From Planctomycetota bacterium (GTDB lineage: Bacteria > Planctomycetota > B15-G4): a stretch of DNA of 39,936 bases. Positions within the stretch are counted from its first letter, which is position 1. Each line of letters opens with the position of its first letter. The notes under the pieces were generated by a model that had not been told where the DNA came from, did no database searches, and saw nothing but the letters and a program-made list of their open reading frames with translations. Made by a program: the position numbers and the translations under genes. The stretch spans positions 1 to 39,936 of the forward strand of contig QNBX01000020.1 of NCBI GenBank assembly GCA_003644265.1. Direction: 5' to 3'. This document shows, piece after piece, positions 1 through 9,559 of this stretch.

Positions 1-32
1 AGCGGCGCTCTCGTGGCGCAGCTCTGCGTTGC

Positions 33-69
33 CAGATCTCGACGAATCCACGGATTCGCCTGCGATCTG
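33..69. repeat. Long interrupted inverted repeat (hairpin or operator-like)
   Basis: Outer arms CAGATC (33-38) and GATCTG (64-69) enclose inner arms CGAATCC (43-49) and GGATTCG (52-58), centred on the same point; 13 of 17 arm positions pair. It lies about 60 bp past the stop of the minus-strand gene ending at 129, so it could be that gene's terminator. No T-run follows on either strand. The 16-bp inner palindrome with a 2-nt centre would equally suit a dimeric regulator. Nothing else is recognised in bases 1-128. Confidence 0.45.
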
Positions 70-128
70 TCGCCTTGATCTGCACCACGAGCGCACCACC
101 GCGCACGAAAGCACTTACGCCACGGATG

Positions 129-1001
129 CTAGTCGTCCGCCGGCACGAGCGCCTCGGTGTACTCGGCGTAGCTGTGAAGCGAGCGCCTCAGGTGACCCGG
201 GTTGTCGCTGATCCCGAACGTCTGGAGGATCACGGGCCCGTCGTAGCCGGCGTCCTGGAGCGCCTGTAGGAAGGGCAGCAGGCTGTAGTCCCCTTCGTCG
301 AGGGGCTTGATGGCGTCGTCCCAGTTGACCGACGGGCCGGGCGGTCCGACGTAGGCGTCCTCGTCCGCCCCGGCGATCCCGACCAGCACGGCCCTGCGGG
401 CGTGCTCGGCCGCCACGGCCTGCATGTCGTCCTGATTGCCCCCCCTGATCTCGTGGTAGGTGTGCAGCGAGTTCATCAGGTTGGGATGCCCGATCTGCTC
501 GATCAGCGCCGCGGCTTCGGCGGCCGTCTCGATGTCCGTGTTCCAGTGCGGGTAGATCACGGTGCGGACGCCGAACGTCTGGGACTCGCGGGCCATGCGC
601 TGGAGCAGCTGACGCACGGCCAGCGTCGAGGGAGCCTGCCTCACGATCACCCAGAGTGGCGCGTCCGCGCCGGCCAGGATGGGCAGCGCTTGTCGCCAGA
701 TGTCGGGGCTCGATGGGCTGCTGAAGTCGTAGACCACGAAGGGGATGAGCCTGAAGTCATCGAGCGTCGCGATGTAGCGGGCGTAGCCAGCGAGCTTGAC
801 CAGGTCCGTCGGGTGCTTGACGCGGGTGACCAAGCCGGCGAAGCCCAGCGACCTGACCCGCTCGACGTTGGCCGCCGGCTCCAGCTCGAGCGTGAAGTCG
901 TAGACCAGCAGGGACGGCTGGGCTGGCAGGTCCGCTGCAGCGATCAGCAGGCAGGCCCCGATGGTCAACGAGCGCAGCGTGTTCTGGACGAGGGGCGGCA
1001 T
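129..1001 (-). CDS. Secreted TIM-barrel protein, sugar phosphate isomerase/epimerase-like
   Basis: A 290-residue protein with an N-terminal signal peptide (hydrophobic run at residues 12-24, likely cleavage after LPAQ at 25-28). The rest alternates beta strands and helices in the manner of the xylose-isomerase-like / AP-endonuclease-2 barrel. Visible pieces are an early VYDF strand, VIYPHWN near the middle (a His in a position often used for metal), and a terminal block with DGDY-like and DGPVILQTFG segments close to the EGDYSP and YDGPVxLE signatures of this superfamily. Export suggests a periplasmic sugar or polyol substrate, but no substrate can be named. It lies downstream of aceBA on the same strand, separated by 210 bp with tandem repeats, so cotranscription is uncertain. 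No strong ribosome-binding site precedes the ATG. Confidence 0.7.
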   Translation of the reverse strand: MPPLVQNTLRSLTIGACLLIAAADLPAQPSLLVYDFTLELEPAANVERVRSLGFAGLVTRVKHPTDLVKLAGYARYIATLDDFRLIPFVVYDFSSPSSPDIWRQALPILAGADAPLWVIVRQAPSTLAVRQLLQRMARESQTFGVRTVIYPHWNTDIETAAEAAALIEQIGHPNLMNSLHTYHEIRGGNQDDMQAVAAEHARRAVLVGIAGADEDAYVGPPGPSVNWDDAIKPLDEGDYSLLPFLQALQDAGYDGPVILQTFGISDNPGHLRRSLHSYAEYTEALVPADD

Positions 1002-1040
1002 GGCATCGGACCTGGGAGGGTGGGCGGGCGCGGCGACGCG

Positions 1041-1071
1041 GGCGCACCCCGGCGGCCAAGTTGGGTGCGCC
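1041..1071 (-). terminator. GC-rich hairpin between aceA and the TIM-barrel gene
   Basis: GGCGCACCC (1041-1049) pairs perfectly with GGGTGCGCC (1063-1071) over a 13-nt loop. The right arm is part of an 11-bp direct repeat (1061-1071 and 1075-1085). There is no T-tract, and it sits 140 bp past the aceA stop and 40 bp before the next start, so it may be a terminator, an attenuating structure or neither. Confidence 0.3.
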
Positions 1072-1094
1072 TGATTGGGTGCGCCCGCGTCAGT

Positions 1095-1173
1095 CTAACG
1101 CCGCGCCGTTCTGACGCCTAACGCCGCGCCGTTCTGACGCCTAACGCCGCGCCGTTCTGACGCCTAACGCCGC
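1095..1173. repeat. 23-bp tandem repeat, three full copies plus a 10-bp partial
   Basis: Exact copies run 1095-1117, 1118-1140 and 1141-1163, with the first 10 bp of a fourth at 1164-1173. The unit begins CTAACGCCGCGCC and ends GTTCTGACGC. There are no spacers between copies, so this is not a CRISPR array. Perfect identity suggests recent slippage or a locus that still varies in copy number. It fills the gap between aceA and the secreted TIM-barrel gene. Confidence 0.9.
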
Positions 1174-1211
1174 AGGTGCTCAGCGCTGTGGGGCAGCTGC
1201 GCTGGGGCCGC

Positions 1212-2507
1212 TCAGAACTGCGCCGCCTCGGTGGACTCGGACATAGCGGTGGTGGACGAGGCGCCCTGGGAGACCGCGTTGGACACGGCGTCGAAGTAGC
1301 CGGTGCCCACCTCGTGCTGGTGCTTGGTGGCGGTGTAGCCGTGGCGCTCAGAGGCGAATTCGGCCTCCTGCAGCTTGGAGTAGGCCGCCATGCCGTCTTC
1401 CTTGTAAGTCCGCGCCAGCTCGAACATGGAGTGGTTCAGGGCGTGGAACCCGGCCAGGGTCACGAACTGGAAGGCGTAGCCCATGGCGCCCAGCTCGCGC
1501 TGGAACTTCGCGATGGTGGCGTCGTCCAGCTTGGCCTTCCAGTTGAACGAGGGGCTGCAGTTGTAGGCCAGTCGCTTGCCCGGGAACTCGGCCTGGATGG
1601 CCTCGGCGAACTCCCGCGCCTCGTCCAGGTCCGGCGTGCTGGTCTCGCACCAGATCAGGTCTGCGTAGGGCGCGTAGCTGAGGCCGCGGTTGATGGCGCA
1701 GCGCAGGCCGTCGCCCTCACCCTCCTTGAGCCGGAAGAAGCCCTCGGCGGTGCGCTCGCCGGTCATGCAGGCGCGGTCGCGCTCGTCCACGTCGGAGGTC
1801 AGCAGCTTGGCGCTGTGGGCGTCGGTGCGCGCGATGATCACGGTGGGCACGTCCATCACGTCGGCCGCCAGGCGCGCCGCGTTGAGCGTACGAATGAAGG
1901 CCTGCGTGGGCACCAGCACCTTGCCGCCCAGGTGGCCGCACTTCTTCTCGCTGGCCAGCTGATCCTCGAAGTGAACGCCGGCGGCGCCCGCCTCGATCAG
2001 GGCCTTCATGAGTTCGAAGGCGTTGAGCGGGCCGCCGAAGCCGGCTTCTGCGTCCGCCACGATGGGGCAGAACCAGTCCACGTCGTCGCCGCCTTCCATG
2101 TGCTGGATCTGGTCGGCGCGCTGCAGGGTGCGGTTGATGCGGCGCACGACGTCCGGCACGGAGCTGACGGGGTACAGGCTCTGGTCGGGATACATCTGGC
2201 CCGCGTTGTTGGCATCGGCCGCCACCTGCCAACCCGAGAGGTAGATGGCCTGCAGCCCGGCGCGCACCTGCTGCATGGCCATGTTGCCGGTCAGGGCGCC
2301 GAGCGCGTTCACGTAGGGTTGCTCGGCCATGCGCCGCCAGAGGGTGCGCGCGCCGTGGTCCGCCAGGGTGTACTGGATGGGCATGGAGCCCCGCAGGCGC
2401 CGCACGTCCTCCACGCTGAAGTCGCGCACGATGCCGTCGAAACGGTGCGCATCGAGCTGCTCGTCGGGGCGCCGGTGTCCGGTGTTGTGGCCGTTGGTCA
2501 CGCTCAT
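1212..2507 (-). CDS. aceA: Isocitrate lyase
   Basis: Cleaves isocitrate to glyoxylate and succinate, the first step of the cytoplasmic glyoxylate shunt. The 431-residue length matches the bacterial family (about 430). The catalytic signature KKCGH is at residues 188-192 with the active-site Cys at 190. SGWQVAAD (91-98) contributes to glyoxylate binding, and ADAEAGFGG (151-159) supplies metal-binding acidic residues. [10 protein letters not shown] and a TLAGFHALN segment in the last third are also family hallmarks. It lies 61 bp downstream of aceB on the same strand, so the pair is almost certainly one operon. The ATG start gives the expected N-terminus, though no clear Shine-Dalgarno is seen. 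Identification is secure. Confidence 0.97.
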   Translation of the reverse strand: MSVTNGHNTGHRRPDEQLDAHRFDGIVRDFSVEDVRRLRGSMPIQYTLADHGARTLWRRMAEQPYVNALGALTGNMAMQQVRAGLQAIYLSGWQVAADANNAGQMYPDQSLYPVSSVPDVVRRINRTLQRADQIQHMEGGDDVDWFCPIVADAEAGFGGPLNAFELMKALIEAGAAGVHFEDQLASEKKCGHLGGKVLVPTQAFIRTLNAARLAADVMDVPTVIIARTDAHSAKLLTSDVDERDRACMTGERTAEGFFRLKEGEGDGLRCAINRGLSYAPYADLIWCETSTPDLDEAREFAEAIQAEFPGKRLAYNCSPSFNWKAKLDDATIAKFQRELGAMGYAFQFVTLAGFHALNHSMFELARTYKEDGMAAYSKLQEAEFASERHGYTATKHQHEVGTGYFDAVSNAVSQGASSTTAMSESTEAAQF

Positions 2508-2568
2508 GGTGAGGGTCTCGTTCGGTTGGTTGGTCGGGGGTGGGGGAGCAGCGTGGTCGCGGGGCGGG

Positions 2569-4194
<1,626 letters not shown>

Positions 4195-4259
4195 GGGGCT
4201 GAGGCAGGACTCCGGGACGAACGGACGGGCGGGGCGCCACTTGGCTCCCGCAGGACCTC

Positions 4260-4276
4260 CTGTCATTTATTGACAG
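4260..4276. promoter_or_regulatory. Candidate operator, CTGTCA-N5-TGACAG
   Basis: A perfect inverted repeat with 6-bp arms and an AT-only 5-bp centre (TTTAT), sitting in the divergent gap between aceB and the ScfR-like regulator in otherwise very GC-rich DNA. A related half-site TGACA is at 4333-4337, and a small palindrome CTTGTCAAG at 4362-4370 includes TGTCA. Relatives of this regulator (RamB, PrpR) control glyoxylate and propionate genes from sites next to their targets. The inference is that the regulator binds here to control aceBA and possibly itself. Confidence 0.5.
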
Positions 4277-4401
4277 AATGTGCGAGCGGTCAAGGCGGCA
4301 TGGGATTTGGCGCTGTTGGCCTGTATTCGGCATGACACGCAGACCGTGTAATGATGTAAAGCTTGTCAAGTCCGCTCGCGCTCGATCCGATGAGGTGCGC
4401 C

Positions 4402-5853
4402 ATGGCCCGATCTCCCCGTCTTGGACACCGTGTGCGCCGATTGCGGCGTGATGAGGGCCTGACCCAGGCCGCCATGGCCAAGCGCCTGGGCATCTCGGCC
4501 AGCTACCTGAACCTGATCGAACACAACCACAGGCCGCTCACCGCCGCGCTGTTGCTGGAGCTGGCGAGGGTCTTTCAGATCGATCTCGCGTCCTTCTCGG
4601 AGGATGACCAGGCGCGGCTCTACGAGGACCTGATGGAGGCCTTCGCCGACGATCTGTTTACGGATTCCGGGCTCAAGGCGGCGGACGTGCAGGGGCTGCT
4701 CGATGCCTCGCCCGAGGTGGGCCGCGCGGTGAGCAGCCTGTACCGCGCCTACCGATCGGCGCTGGACGATCGCCGGGCCCTGGTGGAGCGGGTGTCGGAC
4801 ATGGACGAGGCCATGGAGGCCGAGCCCGCCCGGCTGCCCAGCGAGGAGGTGTCCGACTTCCTCCAGGAGCACCGCAATCACTTTGCCAGCCTGGAACAGG
4901 GGGCCGACGCTTTGGTCGCGGCCGCGGCGGCCAGGCACGGACAGCTGCTCACGGGGCTCGGCCGGCATCTGGAGCGGCGGCACGGCGTGAGCATCGAGGT
5001 GGTGCCGGCGGACGAATCTGGCGGCGCGGTGCGCGTGTTCGACCCGGAGTCGCGCAAGCTGGTGCTCTCGGAGGTCTTGCCGCCGCGCAGTCGCTTGTTT
5101 CAGCTCGCGCACCAGCTGACCCTGCTTGAGCTTCACGACGAGCTGAACGCGCTGGTGCAGAACTCACCCACGCTGGTGTCATCCGACGGGCGGGCGTTGG
5201 CGCGCGTGGCCCTGGCCAACTACACCGCGGGGGCCGTGCTCATGCCCTACGGCCCGTTCGTGGAGGCTGCTCGCTCGCTGCGATACGACATCGAGGTGCT
5301 GGGGCATCGCTTCCGTACCAGCTTCGAGCAGATCTGCCATCGGCTCACGACCCTGGGCCGTCCGGGTGACGAGGGCGTGCCCTTTCATATGGTGCGGGTG
5401 GACATCGCGGGCAACATCTCCAAGCGCTTCAGCGCCAGCGGCATTCGCTTCGCGCGTTACAGCGGCGCCTGCCCGCGCTGGAACGTGCACGCTGCCTTCA
5501 TGCAGCCGGGCTTCATCCGGACGCAGCTCTCGCACATGCCGGACGGGACGACCTACTTCTGCATCGCGCGCACGGTGCGGCGCGAGGGCGGCGGCTTCCG
5601 CGTGCCCCAGAGTCGACTGGCCATCGGCCTGGGCTGCGGCGTGGAGCACGCGCGCGATCTGGTCTACGCCGACGGCGTCGAGCTCGACAACCTCGGCGCT
5701 TCCGTGCCCATCGGTCCGACCTGCCGGCTGTGCGAGCGCAGCGACTGCCGGCAGCGCGCGTTTCCGCCACTGCAGCAGCGGCTGAACGTGGACGAGAACG
5801 TGCGCAGCTTGTGCTTCTATCAGGCGCCCGCGGTGCCCCGTGACCTGGGCTGA
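4402..5853 (+). CDS. XRE-family short-chain fatty acyl (ScfR/RamB-like) transcriptional regulator
   Basis: A 483-residue regulator. Residues 8-65 form an XRE helix-turn-helix (GLTQAAMAKRLGISASYLNLIE). A long helical middle carries a degenerate ImmA/IrrE-type region (FQLAHQLTLLE, then NYTAGAVLMPYGPF). The C-terminal domain of the ScfR family includes GIRFARYSGACPRWNVH and the cysteine cluster CRLCERSDC near the end. Known relatives (RamB, PrpR) sense acyl-CoA or short-chain acyl status and control glyoxylate-shunt and methylcitrate genes, which fits the divergent aceBA operon. The chosen ATG has GAGGTG at 4392-4397 four bases upstream. An in-frame TTG at 4363 and ATG at 4390 are alternatives, but the extra residues are unlike the family. 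Whether it activates or represses cannot be read from sequence. Confidence 0.9.
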   Translation: MARSPRLGHRVRRLRRDEGLTQAAMAKRLGISASYLNLIEHNHRPLTAALLLELARVFQIDLASFSEDDQARLYEDLMEAFADDLFTDSGLKAADVQGLLDASPEVGRAVSSLYRAYRSALDDRRALVERVSDMDEAMEAEPARLPSEEVSDFLQEHRNHFASLEQGADALVAAAAARHGQLLTGLGRHLERRHGVSIEVVPADESGGAVRVFDPESRKLVLSEVLPPRSRLFQLAHQLTLLELHDELNALVQNSPTLVSSDGRALARVALANYTAGAVLMPYGPFVEAARSLRYDIEVLGHRFRTSFEQICHRLTTLGRPGDEGVPFHMVRVDIAGNISKRFSASGIRFARYSGACPRWNVHAAFMQPGFIRTQLSHMPDGTTYFCIARTVRREGGGFRVPQSRLAIGLGCGVEHARDLVYADGVELDNLGASVPIGPTCRLCERSDCRQRAFPPLQQRLNVDENVRSLCFYQAPAVPRDLG

Positions 5854-5952
5854 CGCAGGTGGACCCGGCGGCGCACTGAGGTCGTCCAGTCCCCGGCCCC
5901 GCGGCGCGAGACTGGAAGCGGGCCTCGCGGCCAGCCACCATGGAGGCACCGC

Positions 5953-7671
5953 GTGAGGAACCATGAGATGCAGCCCCGCCCCTGGCATCGGCAGTACGAC
6001 GCGGGCGTCCCCGCGACGCTCGAGTATGACGGCCTGCCCCTGCCCGACGTGCTGGCGGCCACCATCGCGCGCCACGGCGACCGCGTGGCGCTGTGCTTCA
6101 TGGGCCGCCGCCAGACCTGGCGCCAGCTCGGAGAGCGGGTCGACCGGCTGGCCACCGCCATGACCCGCATGGGCGTGACCAAGGGCTCGGCCGTGGCCGT
6201 GCACCTGCCCAACCTGCCCCAGACCGTGCTCTCGATTCTGGCCACCCTGCGCTGCGGCGCGCACGTGGTCATGACCAACCCGCTCTACACGGCGCGCGAG
6301 ATCGAGCACCAGTGGAACGACTCCGGCGTGACCCTGGCGGTGACCGCCGATTTCCTCTGGGCGCGCACGTTGGCGCAGCTCGCGCCCAGGATCGACTCGT
6401 TGCAGCACACGCTGGTGACGTCCATCCCGGAGGCCTTGCCCTGGCCCATGTCGTGGCTCGCGCAGGCCAAGCTGCGCCGCCAGGACCCTCCACTCAGCGC
6501 CGGTTTTGAGCCCGGCGAGCGCGTGCACGCCTTCGCGGCGCTGGTCAGGAGGACGCCCGCCGACCCGCCCTCGGTGCGCCTGTCGCTGGAGGACCCGGCG
6601 GCCATCCAATACACCGGCGGCACCACAGGCGTGAGCAAGGGCGCGGTGCTGAGCCACGGCAACCTGGCCGCCAACTCACAGCAGGTGGCCGCCTGGTTGA
6701 CGCCGCTGGGAGGCGGCCCCCAGGTCGTCCTGGGCGCGCTGCCGTTCTTCCATGTGTTCGGCCTCTCCATCTGCGTGCTGCTTTCGGCGCGCCTCGGGTC
6801 CACGCTGGTGGTGGTTCCCAACCCGCGCGACGTGGGCGTCATCATCGACCTGATCGAGAAGCACCGCATCAGCGTGCTGCCGGCGGTTCCGGCCATGCTC
6901 GACGCCATCTCCACACGGGCGGGCATCGAGTCGCGCGACCTCACGTCGGTGCGCGGCGTGTTCAGCGGCTCGGCGCCCCTGACCATGGACAGCAAGCGCC
7001 GCTTCGAGGCGCTGACCGGGGCCGCGGTGTTCGAGGGCTACGGGCTCACGGAGACCTCGCCCGTGACGCATGTCAACCCGGTGGCCGGCGAGAACAGGAT
7101 CGGCTCCGTGGGCCTGCCCCTGCCCGACACCGACGCGCGCATCGTCGATCCCGACGACGCCACCCGTGAGCTCCCGGTGGGTGAGGCGGGCGAGCTGCTG
7201 CTGCGCGGCCCGCAGGTCATGGCGGGCTACTGGAAGCGGCCCGATGAGACCGCCCTGGTGCTGAAGGACGGCTGGTTCGCCACGGGCGATCTGGCCGTCA
7301 TGGACGACGCGGGCTGGTTTTCCATCGCCGGGCGCAAGAAGGACATGATCATCTGCTCGGGCTACAACGTCTATCCCGATGAGGTGGACAGCGTGCTCTG
7401 CGACCACCCCGACGTGGCCGAGGCCTGCACCATCGGGCTGCCCGATGAGCGGCGCGGCGAGACCGTCAAGTCGTTTGTGGTGGCCCGCCCCGGCGCCAGC
7501 GTCGATGAGTCCACGCTGCGAGCCCACTGCCGCGAGAACCTGGCCGCCTACAAGGTGCCGCGGTCGATCGAATTCCGCGCCGAGTTGCCGCGCTCCGCAC
7601 TCATGAAGCTGCTGCGCCGCGAGCTGCGTGCCGAGGAGATCGCACGGCGCGAATCGGATCTCCCAGCGTGA
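5953..7671 (+). CDS. fadD: Long-chain fatty-acid-CoA ligase (FadD-like AMP-binding enzyme)
   Basis: Activates fatty acids to acyl-CoA with ATP, feeding beta-oxidation and hence the neighbouring glyoxylate shunt. The 572-residue protein has the ANL layout. The P-loop-like YTGGTTGVSKGA is near residue 219, FEGYGLTETSP near 359, and ATGDLAVMD near 443 ahead of the hinge; GRKKDMIICSGYNVYPDEV precedes the C-terminal domain. Overall the sequence follows E. coli FadD closely. The catalytic lysine near the C-terminus is present but sits in LMKLLRREL, with Met where Gly is usual. A GTG at 5953 has GGAGG six bases upstream; an ATG at 5968 with GAGGAA at 5955-5960 is an equally plausible start. It follows the regulator on the same strand after 99 bp with no terminator seen. 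Confidence 0.93.
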   Translation: MRNHEMQPRPWHRQYDAGVPATLEYDGLPLPDVLAATIARHGDRVALCFMGRRQTWRQLGERVDRLATAMTRMGVTKGSAVAVHLPNLPQTVLSILATLRCGAHVVMTNPLYTAREIEHQWNDSGVTLAVTADFLWARTLAQLAPRIDSLQHTLVTSIPEALPWPMSWLAQAKLRRQDPPLSAGFEPGERVHAFAALVRRTPADPPSVRLSLEDPAAIQYTGGTTGVSKGAVLSHGNLAANSQQVAAWLTPLGGGPQVVLGALPFFHVFGLSICVLLSARLGSTLVVVPNPRDVGVIIDLIEKHRISVLPAVPAMLDAISTRAGIESRDLTSVRGVFSGSAPLTMDSKRRFEALTGAAVFEGYGLTETSPVTHVNPVAGENRIGSVGLPLPDTDARIVDPDDATRELPVGEAGELLLRGPQVMAGYWKRPDETALVLKDGWFATGDLAVMDDAGWFSIAGRKKDMIICSGYNVYPDEVDSVLCDHPDVAEACTIGLPDERRGETVKSFVVARPGASVDESTLRAHCRENLAAYKVPRSIEFRAELPRSALMKLLRRELRAEEIARRESDLPA

Positions 7672-7832
7672 CCCGCGTGGTCGGGCCTCGGGCCAGCTGA
7701 CCGTCCGGCTGACTCGCGGGCGTGCCAGCCACACCCCTCGATATATGAAGTAGAGTGTTTCATTCCCCGCGCGGCCTTGTCGTGCGACGTGCGCGGGCCA
7801 CTCGACCTCGGCATTCTGTGACGGAGACCTCC

Positions 7833-8576
7833 ATGCGTCTTAGCTCCCTTGTACGCCCCCTGCTCGTCGTGGGCGTGCTGCTCCCCCTGGGCAGCGCGAG
7901 CGCCCAGACCACCCACACGGTCGATCAGTTCGGCTTCAGCTTCAGCCCGGCCAACATCAGCATCGATGGCGGTGACACCGTGAACTGGGTCTGGAACGGC
8001 GGAGATCACACCGTGACCGAGGGCCTGGGCCCCGTGCCCGTCGGTGGTGAACTCTTCAACTCGCTGCTGGCCTCCTCTGTCCCGCTGGTCTCGGTCGAGT
8101 TCAACACCAAGTTCCTCTTCGAGAACCCGCGCGCCGGCAACGTCTACGACTACTACTGCATCCCGCACTTCGCGTTCAACATGAAGGGCACGGTCAGCGT
8201 GACCAGCTCGTGGTTCAACGACGGAAACGCCCTGGCCGGATCCAACGGCGACCCGCTGTTCTACGGCAACGGGACCCTGGAGGTGGGCTCCACCGCTGAG
8301 CTCGTGCTGGAGAACGCCCTCCCCAACGCGCTGGTGGGCCTGTTCATCTCGTTCGCGTCGACGCCGGTGCCGTTCAAGGGCGGCATGCTGTGCACCATCC
8401 CGCTCGCCTCGGTGACGCTGTTCCCCATCGGCCCCTCGGGCGAGGTCAGCCTGAGCTCGCCCATCACGGCCGGGATCCCCTCGGGCACGCCGGTCTTCTG
8501 GCAGTACGCCATCCAGGACGCCGGCGCGGTCAAGGGTGTGGCCCTGAGCAACTGCCTGCGCTCGGTCTTTCCGTAG
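7833..8576 (+). CDS. Secreted plastocyanin-like cupredoxin with an extra C-terminal domain
   Basis: A 247-residue exported protein with a signal peptide at residues 1-25 ending in SASA-Q. Residues 27-125 form a cupredoxin: the first His ligand is in GGDHTV, and the other three are in YYCIPHFAFNM, giving Cys-x2-His-x4-Met exactly as in plastocyanin. All four type-1 copper ligands are therefore present, implying a periplasmic electron carrier. Residues 135-247 are a separate beta-rich domain containing two Cys that is not recognised with confidence; its Gly/Pro/Leu-rich style resembles C-terminal domains of secreted planctomycete proteins. The ATG at 7833 is preceded by GGAG with 6-nt spacing. 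An upstream in-frame ATG at 7755 would bury the signal peptide and is rejected. An AT-rich stretch at 7740-7761 may hold the promoter. Confidence 0.82.
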   Translation: MRLSSLVRPLLVVGVLLPLGSASAQTTHTVDQFGFSFSPANISIDGGDTVNWVWNGGDHTVTEGLGPVPVGGELFNSLLASSVPLVSVEFNTKFLFENPRAGNVYDYYCIPHFAFNMKGTVSVTSSWFNDGNALAGSNGDPLFYGNGTLEVGSTAELVLENALPNALVGLFISFASTPVPFKGGMLCTIPLASVTLFPIGPSGEVSLSSPITAGIPSGTPVFWQYAIQDAGAVKGVALSNCLRSVFP

Positions 8577-8607
8577 ACCGGAGCTCGGGGTTCGCTCGAC
8601 GACCTGC

Positions 8608-8648
8608 CAACCAGCGGGGGTTGCCCACGCGGCGGCTCCCGCTGGTTG
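8608..8648 (+). terminator. Hairpin downstream of the cupredoxin gene
   Basis: CAACCAGCGGG (8608-8618) pairs perfectly over 11 bp with CCCGCTGGTTG (8638-8648), extendable to 13 bp with one G-U pair. It starts 31 nt after the stop codon. No T-run follows, so it may need Rho or serve mainly to stabilise the 3' end. Confidence 0.5.
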
Positions 8649-8712
8649 CGTGGGGGCGCTTCCCCAGGAGCTGGGCGGAGCGTAGCCTGCCGCTGCAGTC
8701 AGCGCCTCGCTT

Positions 8713-8748
8713 GGTGGCCGCGTCGCGTGCGTTCGAGGCGCGGCCACC
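8713..8748. terminator. Second GC-rich hairpin between cupredoxin and tRNA-Leu
   Basis: GGTGGCCGCG (8713-8722) pairs perfectly with CGCGGCCACC (8739-8748) across a 16-nt loop. Together with the hairpin at 8608-8648 it accounts for most of the 230-bp non-coding gap ahead of the tRNA; I see no small gene there. Confidence 0.35.
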
Positions 8749-8806
8749 TCTGTGCCGGGCGCTGGCGACACGCTGTCCGAGCGAGGCCCGTTGGCGCCTC
8801 ATCGGT

Positions 8807-8892
8807 GGGGGCGTGGCGGAACTGGCAGACGCAAGGGACTTAAAATCCCTGGGCCCGCAGGGCCGTTCCGGGTTCGAGTCCCGGCGCCCCCA
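8807..8892 (+). tRNA. tRNA-Leu (anticodon UAA)
   Basis: A complete class II cloverleaf. The acceptor stem GGGGGCG (8807-8813) pairs with CGCCCCC (8885-8891), with discriminator A at 8892. The D-arm is GCGGAACTGGCAGACGC. Anticodon stem AGGGA/TCCCT encloses loop CTTAAAA with anticodon TAA at 8841-8843. The long variable arm GGCCC-GCA-GGGCC is typical of Leu/Ser tRNAs, and the T-arm is CCGGG-TTCGAGT-CCCGG. The 3' CCA is not encoded. It reads UUA/UUG, very rare codons in this GC-rich window. Confidence 0.97.
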
Positions 8893-9129
8893 CACTCCCG
8901 CTGGGTCTCAGCCAGGCTCGGCTCCCAGCGCTGAGCGGCCGCGCGTCGCCGGGCGGGGCGGCCCGGGGTCCTCCCAGGCCCTGGATTCATAGGCCCCGCT
9001 TTCAGCAAACCCTTGAAAAACAGGGAAATCCGTTGCTGGAAGCGACGTGCGCGTGGGGTAGTGTCGGCGCTTGTCGACGGGACAGGGCGCCCTGCCCCGC
9101 GAGCACATCCCCACGAAAGGACAGTCGAG

Positions 9130-9465
9130 ATGGCCGCCAAGAAGGCAACCAAAGTCGCGAAGAAGCCGCGCACCAAGACCGAGATCCTCCGCACCATCGC
9201 CGAGAACACCGGCCTGCCCCGTCGCGACGTGGTGGCTGTGTTCGACGAGATGGGGACCATGATGGCCAAGGATCTCGGCGGCCGCGGCGCCCCCGGCGTG
9301 TTCACCGTCCCCGGCCTGATCAAGTGCCGCGTTGTGAAGAAGCCCGCCACCAGGGCCCGCAAGGGCACCAACCCCTTCACCGGCGAGGAGATGATGTTCA
9401 AGGCCAAGCCGGCCCGGAAGATCGTCAAGGCCACCGCGCTGAAGGCGCTCAAGGACATGGTCTGA
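9130..9465 (+). CDS. HU/IHF-family histone-like DNA-binding protein
   Basis: A 111-residue basic nucleoid protein. A Lys/Ala-rich N-terminal tail (residues 1-17) precedes the HU fold. KTEILRTIAENTGLPRRDV forms the first helices, and GVFTVPGLIKCRVVKKPATRARKG the beta-arm region. A NPFTGEEMMFKAKPA segment holds the DNA-intercalating Pro loop, and KALKDMV ends the last helix. The core resembles planctomycete HU-type proteins more than E. coli HupA. The ATG at 9130 has AAAGGA eight bases upstream; an in-frame upstream ATG at 9013 gives a non-family extension. It is flanked by tRNA-Leu and a strong terminator, so it is likely monocistronic. An AT-richer stretch at 9003-9033 could contain its promoter, but no clean -35/-10 pair was found. 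Confidence 0.93.
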   Translation: MAAKKATKVAKKPRTKTEILRTIAENTGLPRRDVVAVFDEMGTMMAKDLGGRGAPGVFTVPGLIKCRVVKKPATRARKGTNPFTGEEMMFKAKPARKIVKATALKALKDMV

Positions 9466-9474
9466 GCGCGGTGC

Positions 9475-9498
9475 GGAGACGCGTGAGTTCGCGTCTCC
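9475..9498 (+). terminator. Hairpin after the HU gene
   Basis: GGAGACGCG (9475-9483) pairs perfectly with CGCGTCTCC (9490-9498) over a 6-nt loop, starting 10 nt after the HU stop. No T-tract follows; it is the first of two consecutive hairpins. Confidence 0.55.
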
Positions 9499-9506
9499 CT
9501 CCCATG

Positions 9507-9547
9507 GTCCGGGGCGGTCTCCTGCGAGGCCGCCCCGGACTTCGTTT
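9507..9547 (+). terminator. Intrinsic terminator of the HU gene
   Basis: GTCCGGGGCGG (9507-9517) pairs perfectly over 11 bp with CCGCCCCGGAC (9530-9540), extendable inward by three pairs, and is followed directly by TTCGTTT. This is the most classical rho-independent terminator in the window and isolates the HU gene from the hydrolase that follows. Confidence 0.8.
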
Positions 9548-9559
9548 GGGGCCCCGGGC

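Noticed and set aside
1095..1173. Possible CRISPR array
   Set aside because: Repeats are directly adjacent without spacers and no cas genes are present.
4195..4266. 24-residue N-terminal extension of malate synthase
   Set aside because: The extension is unlike the family and its ATG lies within the palindromic operator candidate.
5953..7671. Inactive FadD because Gly is replaced by Met next to the catalytic lysine
   Set aside because: The lysine itself and all other ANL motifs are intact, and MK variants of this motif are compatible with activity.
8807..8892. Genomic-island attachment site at tRNA-Leu
   Set aside because: No integrase gene or direct repeat of the tRNA 3' end is found nearby, and composition does not change.
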